Shown here in pieces: positions 45,559-56,400 of a stretch of DNA of 64,000 nt. The notes below the pieces were generated by a model. That model saw only the letters and a program-made list of their open reading frames with translations, was not told the origin of the DNA and searched no databases. How positions within the stretch are numbered: position 1 is the first letter of the stretch; the number at the start of each line of letters is the position of its first letter. This DNA is from Tetrapyrgos nigripes. Taxonomy: Eukaryota; Basidiomycota; Agaricomycetes; Agaricales; Campanellaceae. The stretch is from assembly GCA_013368315.1 (NCBI GenBank), contig JAACJM010000173.1, forward strand, positions 1 to 64,000, in the 5' to 3' direction. The translations under genes and the position numbers were made by a program.

Positions 45559-45990
45559 ATATGAAGTGGTTGTGGGCCAGCGCTCAAGCGTGGCGAATAC
45601 GAGGCCATTGCAGTCCAAGCTTTTAATGTACACATTAATTTATTAGACTTCTTCGTACCAAAAACCCCCCAGACAAATACTAAGTTGTACAGTACATATT
45701 ATTTCCTTAACTTCTTCGTACGAAAGCCCTCCGATATACATCAGTTACACGGTACAGCATGATTCATGGTGCGTCCGTGAGAAGCCAACGGCTGTGCGTC
45801 AAAACAAGGTATAGGCAAGGTCGTACTGTAGATCCGACCGACACTACAAGCTGAGATAGGAGGTACATAAAGGTCCAATGTCGTCTGTAGCCGTGGATTC
45901 TGCCAAAGGAAAAATCGGAAACAAGAGCACGGGAAAACACGGGAGCGTATAGTCACAAGAGTGGGTGTAAAGAACTCTCTGCCTTGAGCT
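45559..45990 (+). repeat. short dispersed element, head type, copy 1
   Basis: Begins with the ~46-bp head ATGAAGTGGTTGTGGGCCAG, CGCTCAAGCG, TGGCGAATACGAGGCC. The body after the head matches the 62167 copy (CAGACAAATACTAAGTTGTA; GAAAGCCCTCC). The stretch near 45915-45985 resembles 48965-49050 and 59930-60000 (CGGGAAAA.CACGGG, GTATAGTCACAAG). Confidence 0.65.
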
Positions 45991-46012
45991 CACAGCCACT
46001 AGGTTCACGTCA

Positions 46013-47440
46013 TCACTTCTCCACGAACATACGTACAGTAGTCTCCCCCAGACTGACTCGTGGCTCGGTACCCTCGCTTATTAGGCCCAGTGAAAGTTCA
46101 CAAAGCCAAAACGCGCCAAAACGCGCCAAAACGAGCCGCAGCAGACGGCTCGCTAGAGCTTGCTCTGGCTTTCTTTGGCTCGAAAATTTGATCGAGAACA
46201 CATTGCAAGATCAAGCCAGATCAAGCCAGAATGTTGAAATCGTGCTTGGTTCGTTCTCGCCATATCCTAGATGCCTTCCTTTCGACTTCATCCGCTTCGT
46301 TGTTATTGCCAGATAGGATATATTGCTTGTGCTACTACAGTACATGGCCTACAACATACAAATATATACCACTTTCACCCTCCCTTGACCTACGCCGTAA
46401 GGACATATACATGATTAGCGGCGTTCCATGGGTACCTTCAACTTGAAGAATCGTAAGTATTATTTCTAAGAGGAAAAGCAAGAAAGAAACACATACCTAT
46501 CACAGTGCATACTACGTATTGTCAGTCCAAATACCTGCATGGTGTATAATAATTTCGTCAGCAAAGATACATCTGAGAAAACACAGTAAAGAATAGTACC
46601 TTGTAGAGCATGCATGGATACAAATTAACTGAAATACCTGGTTATATGCGCATTTCGTGAGCAAAGACACGCATCAAACAATGCGAAGAAATTCTATAGT
46701 GCCCAGCGACTTGCGACATGAAACTGCGAACAACCTATATCTCTGTCCATGAGCAAAGACGCGTCTCAAAGGGTAGGGAGTAAACAAATTACCTTGTGAA
46801 CAATTCAGAACGCATATACACTGAACCAGGCCTTCAGCGCTATGTCAGATCTAGAAAAGATACACCGAAACATGGAACGCGTCAAACTCACCCAAGTCCC
46901 CAGAGAATACGACTACAAATAAGTAGAGCTGAAAGAGCCACGTTCCGGAAGCGGAGTTACACACGCTCAGGTGGAAAGTAGGATGCAGGGGTAGGGTGTC
47001 GAGAGGGTGCTGGTATCTGACGTGGACGTGGTGGTGGGTGGTGGTATGAGTTCAAAAAAGGCTAACTCGGATTTCTCACGGAAAGGAAAAGACTTAAAGA
47101 AGAATCGTACGATTCTCGATTTATTTTAATAGAGAGGGTCTTGCTATCGGCGGGCAGTTCGATACGGCTCGATTTGGCTCGATTTCGACAGCTCCAGACA
47201 TTTGAAAGAAGAGAGACGACGCAATGAAGGATGGATCAATATCACATGCTATGACATCGAGATCTCAAAACTGGTTCTTGTCGGGTTTCGCTCGTTCTCG
47301 CCAGTTTTGAGCACATCGGGTTTCTCTCAGGCTCGTTTTGGTTCGATCTGGCCATACAGACTTTTCACTGGGATATTATTAAGCTTAAGAGTCAGCTCAA
47401 ACCACGCCGTGTCAGTAGGACTTCGGCGTTAAGTACGTCG
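46013..47440. other. repeat-rich intergenic, no gene
   Basis: GGCTCG/CGAGCC-rich stretches lie at 46060-46260 and 47150-47370. Three diverged ~95-bp units containing GAGCAAAGACACGC lie near 46557, 46658 and 46749. No convincing exon. Confidence 0.5.
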
Positions 47441-47443
47441 ACC

Positions 47444-47755
47444 GGTCATTCATCCTCTCGTACGTCATGATTGACGTGAATCACACGTACATGCACCGTC
47501 GCATCACTATTGCAGCCAGTTGGCCGTCCGCGTCATCCATGGTCTCAGACCCCTTCGCATTCTGGTCTGGAAAACATCGCCTTTTCCTTTCCGGGTTGGG
47601 ATGAGTTTTTTGGCACTCAGCTTGGTCATGGTCATACCATTTGGCGCTTTCTACTTGTGGTCAGATTTCAGCGTCCAGCCTGGAGTGGAGTGGGGAAGTC
47701 GAAGACAACATCGGATACTGGTACTTGAGGGCGCCTGTGGTATGGTTGGGCTCAA
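47444..47755 (+). repeat. dispersed repeat R1, copy 2
   Basis: Partner of 40842-41112, with a ~25-bp insertion near 47636 and the in-frame 6-bp indel in the shared mini-ORF. Confidence 0.75.
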
Positions 47756-48046
47756 GATAGATGAAGTTGGTCCCTAAAAGTACCCGCTTTAACAACAGAC
47801 TGCTATCGCATCATTTCAATGATCGCTGATACTGTCTGTTTATAAGAGACTAATGGCATTGGTATGTTCTGACTTGGATATCTGCTTTCGATACTTTTTG
47901 AAGCGTCTTCACTGGGTCGTACCGGTAAAATCAGCCAGCACTCATTGGAATTGTTGAAATACATTCACACTCCTGGTGGTATACAGTACATACATAGCGA
48001 CAACAATGTACGCCAATGTCTCAACTGCAGAACATAGTATCCAGAG

Positions 48047-48301
48047 CTAATGCAAATCCGTCCCCTCCACAATAGGAGCATCAGGCCCTGGAATGCTCCC
48101 TCCATGGAATAATCCAAAGGGGTTGGACCTTCCCTCATCAAACCAACACCTTCGACCCAATATCCATAATCCCAGCGCAGCTATTCGTGGTCTGCGGCGA
48201 CGTTCGCAAGCCACCGACACAGTTGCGAAACCGGATACGCTGCTCCGAGCACCGTCAAACGGCCAACCAGCCTCAAAAGCCAAATCCTGATCTGCTCCCA
48301 A
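48047..48301 (-). other. coding-like 84-codon frame, unassigned
   Basis: Minus-strand frame with FEAGWPFDGARSSVSGFATV and NPFGLFHGGSIPGPDAPIVE before the stop. It could be a terminal exon of a host gene, but no upstream exon or family is apparent. Confidence 0.2.
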
Positions 48302-48639
48302 GAATGCCAGGAGACCTCAGACGACATTGTGGTGGGATGATGTTTGGATGTGTGGTGAGCATCACGGAATTGGGATGAACATTGCCATGCATGGCATATG
48401 CTGGCCATGCAAAGACCATCGTGGTTAGATGGCAGTGGATGGTATGCAGTTGCCATCGGGGTGCCATGTTATGGAGTACGATGGCAAGCATATACCATCG
48501 ATGGCGTGGTTTACCATGTTTGTCCCAGTTCCGTGATGCGAGGAGACTGATGCCTTCGCCATTACTAGTGATAGCAAGGCTGGACCAGGTCCGGGGAATG
48601 CAGGGAGAAATAAAAGGGAAGTGTGCGCTTGCATGCTTC

Positions 48640-48800
48640 TTACTGTGATGTTGGGGACAGCACATGTATTGTCTCATCTGCGAGGAGCTGAAGTCAGCTA
48701 GGGCTCCGGAGACGGGTACAAAGGACAAGGTAGAGGGCACATGAATATGTCCATGAATAGAGAGAAGTAGGTAGTATGTACATATGACTGCAAAGATGGA
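48640..48800 (-). repeat. dispersed repeat R2, inverted copy
   Basis: Reverse-complement partner of 41985-42150. Confidence 0.75.
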
Positions 48801-48814
48801 AAGAAAAATGAAGG

Positions 48815-49075
48815 GATGAAAGAGGTGTGGGCCAGCGCCCAGGCATGGCGAGTACGCGGCCGGAAGGAAAAGTTAAGAATACAACAAATAAAATGTAGCT
48901 TTTTTAACTTGGGAAGAGGATGAAAGAAGAAAAAAAGGTCAGTGAGTGAAAAGTACAGTAACGGGGGCAAGTGATGGAAAAGGACGGACGGGAAAAACCG
49001 GTAGGCTTTGAACATAGCCACATGCAGAAACCGAGTCTAAAGAACTCATTCTCATTTCATTCGGCCTCGTAATGT
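48815..49075 (+). repeat. short dispersed element, complete-looking ~260-bp copy
   Basis: The head GTGTGGGCCAGCGCCCAGGC, ATGGCGAGTACGCGGCC lies at 48826. The tail is CATAGCCACATGCAGAAACC, then AAAGAACTC and finally CGGCCTCGTAATG at ~49063. The head boundary TACGCGGCC and the tail GGCCTCGTA form a 9-bp near-perfect inverted pair. Length and layout are compatible with a SINE or a MITE. Confidence 0.6.
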
Positions 49076-49083
49076 TGCATCGT

Positions 49084-49265
49084 CGTTCCAATGCTATTGG
49101 AACATGGTGGAACGGCCAGAACCGTTCCGGTGCTTAGAATATAGTTCCAAGAGCGTTGCATCGATAGTGGACAGTTCTGGCGCTGTTCCACCGCCGATAC
49201 ATCCTACTGGAACCGTTCTCGACGTTCTGGGCGGTTCCAAGGTTGCAACGGCGATGGAACATAGC
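49084..49265. repeat. GGAAC/GTTCC palindromic cluster
   Basis: Repeated small palindromes such as GGAACGGCCAGAACCGTTCC (49110-49129) and TGGAACCGTTCTCG..GGGCGGTTCC. The cluster directly follows the CTCGTAA tail. Confidence 0.6.
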
Positions 49266-50359
49266 GTCATTTTCACTGATGCCTGATCTCGGATAGCTGA
49301 AAAAATTTCGCGAATTTCGGGGGCCATGATTGCAGACTCGCGAATTGATTGAAATGGTACAGTACCAAAAAAACGTCAAGACCAAGAGCCAGCCCTGCAC
49401 CTTGCCAACACCTACCCTGATCCGCGACAGTTGGGGTCGGGCTGGAGCTAGAGCTGATCAGAATTACCGGCAGCGGCGACAGCACACTAAAAGTCAAAAC
49501 CCTTGTTGAGGTCCTCGTACAGCAGCTCCCGCATCCCTGGTGGGAGGATGGGTTGGTTGGTAGTCTATCACCATGCCTGTAATGATAATAACGGGAATAC
49601 AAATGAGAAGAAAGGGAAAGAAGGAAAACGTCAGCACCGTGACAATAGCAATTGACGATGACAATGACATGGAATGCAGAAAGCTTGAAGCACAGGCCAA
49701 GCTAGAGGCTAGAGCCAAAGTAGAGATTAGAGGAGTGAAGACATACGGAATGGCATCTCGACGCTTTCCTGTAAGAAAGATTAAGACTGTGTCAAAAAGT
49801 CATACTTACAGAGGTAGTTGACATACCGACTGGGTTCTTGCATGGCACACTCTCCTTTTGCGTCATCTGGCTGCGATTAGTGTCCACTACTCTTCACTCG
49901 CTGCTATGCCTACTTTGTTTATAATACTCTGTCAGTAGCCACTACATACTTAATGTAAGAATAAAAACTTTGGTAGTGGTAGACCTTGATGAGGGAGGAG
50001 GAGGAGGAGGAGTCGTCTATTAAAGAGGCCTCGTAATCTACCATGCGAAGTAGCGGTACTTTTGGCCAGTTACTATATGTGGTCGGTGATGATCATGCGG
50101 TGATGTGGACTGTCATGGAAAAAACGAAGCACCTACTTCCTTTGTTCCTGAGCGGAGTACATTCTATTCGCCAAAGGATGACATGAGAGTAGCTACACGC
50201 CACCCGCAGCAACCCCAGCGTGTCAGTCCTTGGCGGGTAATATGTACACTCCTCTACCAAAGATATGTCACCTCACGCTTGCGAGACACTGCACAGTGAA
50301 ATCCTCTAAAATGATTGAGGAGAGAAAGGCGATGAATATTTGAATGAGTAAATGAAATT
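49266..50359. other. no gene; another CTCGTAA tail at ~50027
   Basis: An 82-codon frame at 49573-49821 is the longest and lacks motifs. AAAGAGGCCTCGTAATC lies near 50021. Confidence 0.45.
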
Positions 50360-50404
50360 ATGAAAGGGGTGTGGGCCAACGCTCCGCATGGCGAGTACGA
50401 GGCC
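50360..50404 (+). repeat. short dispersed element head, copy at Helitron 3' side
   Basis: ATGAAAGGGGTGTGGGCCAA, CGCTCCGCATGGCGAGTACG, AGGCC. It lies 36 bp beyond the Helitron stop codon, in antisense to the Helitron gene. Confidence 0.65.
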
Positions 50405-50439
50405 GCAGGGTTCAGCCTCGGTTAATTATTCAATAAAAA

Positions 50440-53400
50440 TTAAACTATATTCTCATTTTCACTACAGACATAAAGGACCACTACAGCCTTCTTATGCGCA
50501 AAGAATTCTAGAGCGTTGCTGTGAGCTTGGAAATCTGGAGATAATTTTGTCGGTATACCAGTTCCAATGCCGTCGTAGACCCATTCATTGGCACCATCAA
50601 ACATTCTAGTGATAAAGTGATCATTTCCAAAATAAATAATTCCATTTATGTGATACTGTCTTGACTCAGCTCCTTGAGGCACATGTATGATATTCTGAAT
50701 CTCCATATCGCACTCGTAAGGTATTGACATTAGGAAAAATTTGGGGAATCTTTGGAATGTGTATTTTCGAAGCATGTCTGAGTGGCAAGAGGGACATTGA
50801 TCAGCCCAAGGTTCCACAAAATGAGACACACAATCTTGAGTTGACTGATAACTACCAGTTGACCGAGTCAACAGAAGATTGTGTTGTGTCCTCTCTCGAA
50901 GTGAGAAGTGGCTGTTATAGCAGACAACTGTTCTCTTAGTGGTGGGACTGACTGAACGCATCAACTCATGCAAGACATCACTTGTGTCTGCATAGGCCCC
51001 AGCAGGAAAAGCATCAGGATCAAGAATAGAAAGCTCTCTTCGTATTTGATCTCTGATATCAGCGTAGTTTGATGAGTTTGACTGGAACGTGGCTGAAAGC
51101 TCATTCATTAAAATTGAGGAGAAATTATCACTTTCAGCAAGAAAAGCTGCTCTTTCTGTTCTGAACAAATGATAAAGAAGCATGAGAGCAGAGTCATATG
51201 CACAACTGTTTGCAGACCATTTCAAAGTTGGATAATCACAAGTTACAATAAGTCTGTCAGAGTTATGTGATGTTGGATGAATAGTTTCTTCTGAAGGAGT
51301 AGGACTTGAATGTAGACTAGGGTGCTCAATAGGAACAAAGTTTCCTAAGGTCTTCTTCTTCACTGGTGGTGTATTTTCTTTTTCTAGGATTTTCCATGAA
51401 ATATCCTTGTGTAATGTGGATTCAAACTTCTCATTTGTGTCCCATACTAGACTCTCATGAAGCTCATCAGGTGTATGGCTCTTACCAAAGTGTGACCTAT
51501 ATTGTTGTATCAATGATCCTCTGAGGTCTCCAATAATTGAAGGTGGTAATTTGCGATTTTCGCGCAACTTAGTGATATCATTTAGAATTTCCAACTCCCT
51601 CAGTTCCTGACGATATCCACCTTTATCCTTCACACCACCAGTAATATGATTAACATTAAAACCTTGTAGAATTATGGTGCCATCTGCACTGGAACTTCTT
51701 GATAACGCAGTATAAATGGCTCGGAAATCACGACTGTTATATATATCTACTACGTTAGGGTCTCGTGTTTTTCCTTGGGAGGCAAAATCAGTCATTGCAA
51801 AGTTAGGCAGAACTTCTACCTGAGTCCGGGAGATCTGAATGATTCGGTCATCAGGTAGTTTACAGTTAATACGCCTTGTATTTGGGGTAATAGGAACAAC
51901 ATTGAGAGGAAGGTCTTTGAACTGGACATCTGTTGAGGGCTTTTCCAATTTAACATATAGCACTTTGAGAACTAGTTGACCATGCCTTCCTTTACCAGCT
52001 TGCCAGCCATGAACAGTGCCTTCTTGACCCTTGGTTATACAGAGCTCAGTTGCGCCATTGAAGCGGATCATTACAGGTAGTCCTTTGCATAAAGATAGAG
52101 TTGCAGGAATCTGCATATTGTTGGTAGAAGGTGACTGTTTCCAGAGCTGCTGCTGTACTTCATCATTGATTTTGTGCTTTGTAGCCTTTCTCCGTTTACG
52201 TTTTCGATCATGAGTTTTTGAGGGAAGTTCATCAAAAACAACTTCCTCATCTTCAGAGAAAAAGTGTGCAAGCATTTGACCAGTCTCTGCTGCAAACCGT
52301 TTAGTTCCTAGTTCATTAGCTACGTCTTTATGTTTATTGTAAGTCAAAATAATTGAAGTGTTCCGGAAACGAGGGTTATCAATAGAACGAGATTCATTGG
52401 AAGGATCTGAGATCAAAGACCGCAACAAAGTAATATCCTCTGCAGTGCACTGTTTATATCTCATATTTTCTAAAGCTTGACGAAATTTTACATCTCTGAT
52501 AGAACTTCTGGTCTGCCGACAGTTTTTTCTCAGGAGCACTACAGTGTTGATTTGATGCCATAAATATTTCCCAATACTAGCATGTTGGTCTGATGAACTG
52601 GTTCCTATGGTATGGCTATACAGTGATACATTTTCACCACCCATAGCTGGAGGCAATTGAGCAAAATCACCAGCAAATATCATGTTCATGCCACCAAATG
52701 GAAGCAGAGGGCGATTCAAGGCAGAAGCAATTTTAGCACTGATTTTATACATGTCTTTACAAGAAAGCATTGAAACTTCATCTAAAAATACATAATCTAC
52801 TCCACTAAGTCTGGAACAAATCTGTGATGCAGACATCTTCCAAAACTCGCCTTCCTCTGATGAATTAATACCAAACACAGAGTGATAAGTGGAACCTTGA
52901 AGCAAAGCAGCTGCTGTGCCAGTTGGTGCAACTACTATCATGCGTTGGCTCTGAAGCCTTCTCTTGAAAAATTCTCTCAGAGTTTTCAGCACTTGACTTT
53001 TACCAGTACCTGCCATGCCACCTATATACATCTTTAACTGGTCTGAAATAGAACTAACTGCATGGTTTGCAACAATACGAAACGCCCGTTCTTGCTCTAG
53101 ATTCAAACTAAATTCAAGACATAAATCATCTATAAGTTTTTGAGTCTGATTGCTTCGAAGTTTCTCTTCAAGCATATGTTGATCAAGGACTTCTACCTGG
53201 TCAGGATATTTATTAGGAAAGTTGTATTGCTGGTCTTTGTTTTCCTTCAGTTTATTTGTTATCACATTTGACTTCATTTTTGCAATTTCCAACCTCCATG
53301 CAGCTGGACTCATTGAAGGATAATCAAAAGAAGCTGGTATATGGCTTTTCAAATCACACTTTGCATTTGTCCATCCCGTATTGGCCAGTAAATCTGTCAT

Positions 53401-56400
53401 CTCTTGCATGTCTAACTGCCTGCGTCGTTCCCGAACACCTAGACTGTCATCTGAACATTTAAATGGATCAAAATGAATTCCATCATCAAAGTCAGGCTCA
53501 AGCTTTGAAGGATCAATTCCTAGACTCTGTGCCTTTCTCTGTGCATGGTAGTCATCTCTCGAATCTAAACATTCAAATCGAAGTTCAAAATTATCCATCA
53601 AGAATTTTTGTTGAGCAGAAAATTGATAGTCAAGGAATGCACTATCCCAAGTCTCCTTTTTCTCCTTGAGATCTTTTCCAGTTCTCCACGGTTTGAAAAA
53701 TGTCAACATGACTGAACAGTAGTATTCCCTGTCACCCTTATTCCTTCTCGGTAGTGAAGGTCCTATGAAATTAGGTACAATATTTCTCTTATCATGAATG
53801 CGCAAGTAATGGGTGCTAGCTAAGGGATGTTCATGCACAAAAGGATGTCCTTTCTTTGGCAGCATGTTCTTTGTCAAAGGTTTATTTGCCAAACTTTTTT
53901 TCAATGTATTTTGAGGTCTATATGTATCTTCTTCATCAGAGAAAGATGAGTCTTCACTACTACTATCATAGCGTTCTGAGATCTCATCATCAGGGTCATT
54001 GACATCTCTTTTATTTGCTGCCAGTTTGACACGTTCACATTGGCATACCCATTCATATAATGTCATCTCGCTTAAAGCTTCTGGACGGTATATATAATCA
54101 AAAACTGAGGAAAAGCCTACTAACTTACCATTATGTTGGATCACAACTACTTTTTCATGATTTTTATTTTCAACCTGCAGCTGATCTGGTTCCTGCCAAA
54201 ATCTACGAGCTTCACTGACAAAGTCTTTCCAGTAAAATGATTTGAACTCATGACTTGTGTAATGATCTGGTTTATCTAGAAGATACAAAGCAATCATTGG
54301 TGCCCCTAGCTCCATCTTGACTGTCAATAAGTTGACAATTTGTGTAATAATTTTTCTTGCCTTTTCATGGCGAGGTAAAGTACCAGTCAGCATCTCGGCA
54401 TTCCTTTGTAGAATTGTACGAATAACTTCAAAAATCACATGAGTGTTCAGATTCCATTTTGTAATATACTCAGTCACATATAAGACAACAGCCTTGATTG
54501 CTGTGCCTGATAGCAATGAAGAGACATCTGAGTTACATCTGAGTAGATATGTGACTGTTTGGTTATAGGTGTTAATCCAAGCTTCTGTCTTTTTCATTCT
54601 CAGGGCACCAGTCTCAGTATCAACCTGCGTTGTTGGAAATGTTTCTCGTGGAAACCTGGCTTTGCAAGTGCCAAATTTATTGTCAAGACAACCTAGGTAA
54701 TCTTTGCCTACCTTTCTTGTTCCTTGCTTGGTTAAGGTAGATTTGCATTTGTGTATATGAGTTCGGCTTAGAATATCGTCCACTTCTTGCTGATATTTGG
54801 CAGTCCAGGCCTGACATGACTCACAGTTTTCAGTGCTGGTACATAAACACTCTATTGGAGGACACTGAGGCAAAGAGTACAAGGGATTAACATAATCTTC
54901 ATTTCCTGAGGCAGTTTGAAGATTTTGTTCAACTTCTTCCTGAGTGCCAGTCATGAAATCTCCACAATGAACAGATCCTAAGTACTCAACTATTCTTCTT
55001 TGGAAATCATTTTCATTTTTTAATATAGCATCTCTTATCTGTTGTGGAGACAGGCTGTTTGCAATCCAGAGAAGCATATGAAGATGGAGAGTCAATCTTC
55101 CTTGCTGTTCAATGGTGCCAAAATAGCCCGAAGTTTTTCCAAAAACACCATCATGGTCAGTGTCAACTCCTAATATATGCTTGATAAACATCTGAACCAT
55201 AAAATCAAAGAACTTGGCACCAGCAACAGGATTATTAATAATTTTCCTAGTTCTTTCATCATTAGGAAGATTAAGATTCAGGTCAAAAGTCTCATCAGAG
55301 ATAGCATAATACAAACACAAAGGATGAGTTAGGTCAGATGGTGCAAAAGTAATATACCAAGATGGAGCCCCAAGGTATGAGATTAGAGACCAGAGCTCAG
55401 TTCGCAAGAATTTTTTACTGGACATAGATCCTTTAACTGTACCACCTACGTGGTCCAGATCTTGAATAACCTCATAGCACAATTTCTCTTCTTCTGTTTC
55501 AGGCCGTACTATTCCACTTTTGCTCAGTTTGTCTATCAAAGTGTTCAATACATGTGGATTCAAGTTTAAAATACGATCTGCAATTGCAGAGAAGCTTTCT
55601 TTTTGTGTGAGTGCAAAGCCATTACTTGTAGTCTTTTTGACTTGTTCATGGCTAAAAGCTACAAAGCTAAACAATGGATCACTCTGGAATCTCTGATCAT
55701 GATAGTTCATAAAGTATTTTTTGTGACTTTTTTCAGAAAATGATTTAAGTGTGGTCATGCCAATACTACCCATGCCATAAGGGAAAAGCCAGGGGAAAAT
55801 GGAGGGATACAACAGGGGATTGTTGAACATAGTAGAGCTTTTCTCACTATGTCCAACAGCAAGAAACTTACCTTGTGATTTTAAATAAGCTAAAGCCTTA
55901 GCTTTCTGGAGCTCCACAGAAGTATTCTGCAGCTGTTCACCTGTGATCCCATGCACTACAAATGGAACGCTGCCTAGCTCAGTTCCAATTTCTAATTCAT
56001 TGTCATGAATACTTGTAGCTTCAGGTATTCTGTTACCTTCTGACTGCATCTCTTTAAACGCTACAGTGACTGGTGGTGTATCCTGAGGATACTTATTGAG
56101 ATTGTCCATCGAGATTTTTACATCTTCATATGCAGGATGGTTCAATCGAAGCCAAGTTAAAGCTTCAAACACTTGTTTACGTCTAACAAGCATTGGAGTT
56201 CGTTTATAGTCTTTTTCTGTAGGTTTGCAAGGTCCAGTAAACATTATTGCCAAAACTTCGTCAAGATCTTCTGGTGGTGGAGGCAGAACATCATAAACTT
56301 TCATAACTGGTGAGTCAAAGGCTATGACATGAGAAATCATCTTTCTCATACCTGAAGACACACGTACAAAACAACAATTGGTCCGTACCTTTTGAACAAG

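Noticed and set aside
50363..50440. Helitron 3' terminal hairpin with CTRR end
   Set aside because: The conserved stretch here is the head of a dispersed family that also occurs far from any Helitron, and no CTRR plus T border was visible.
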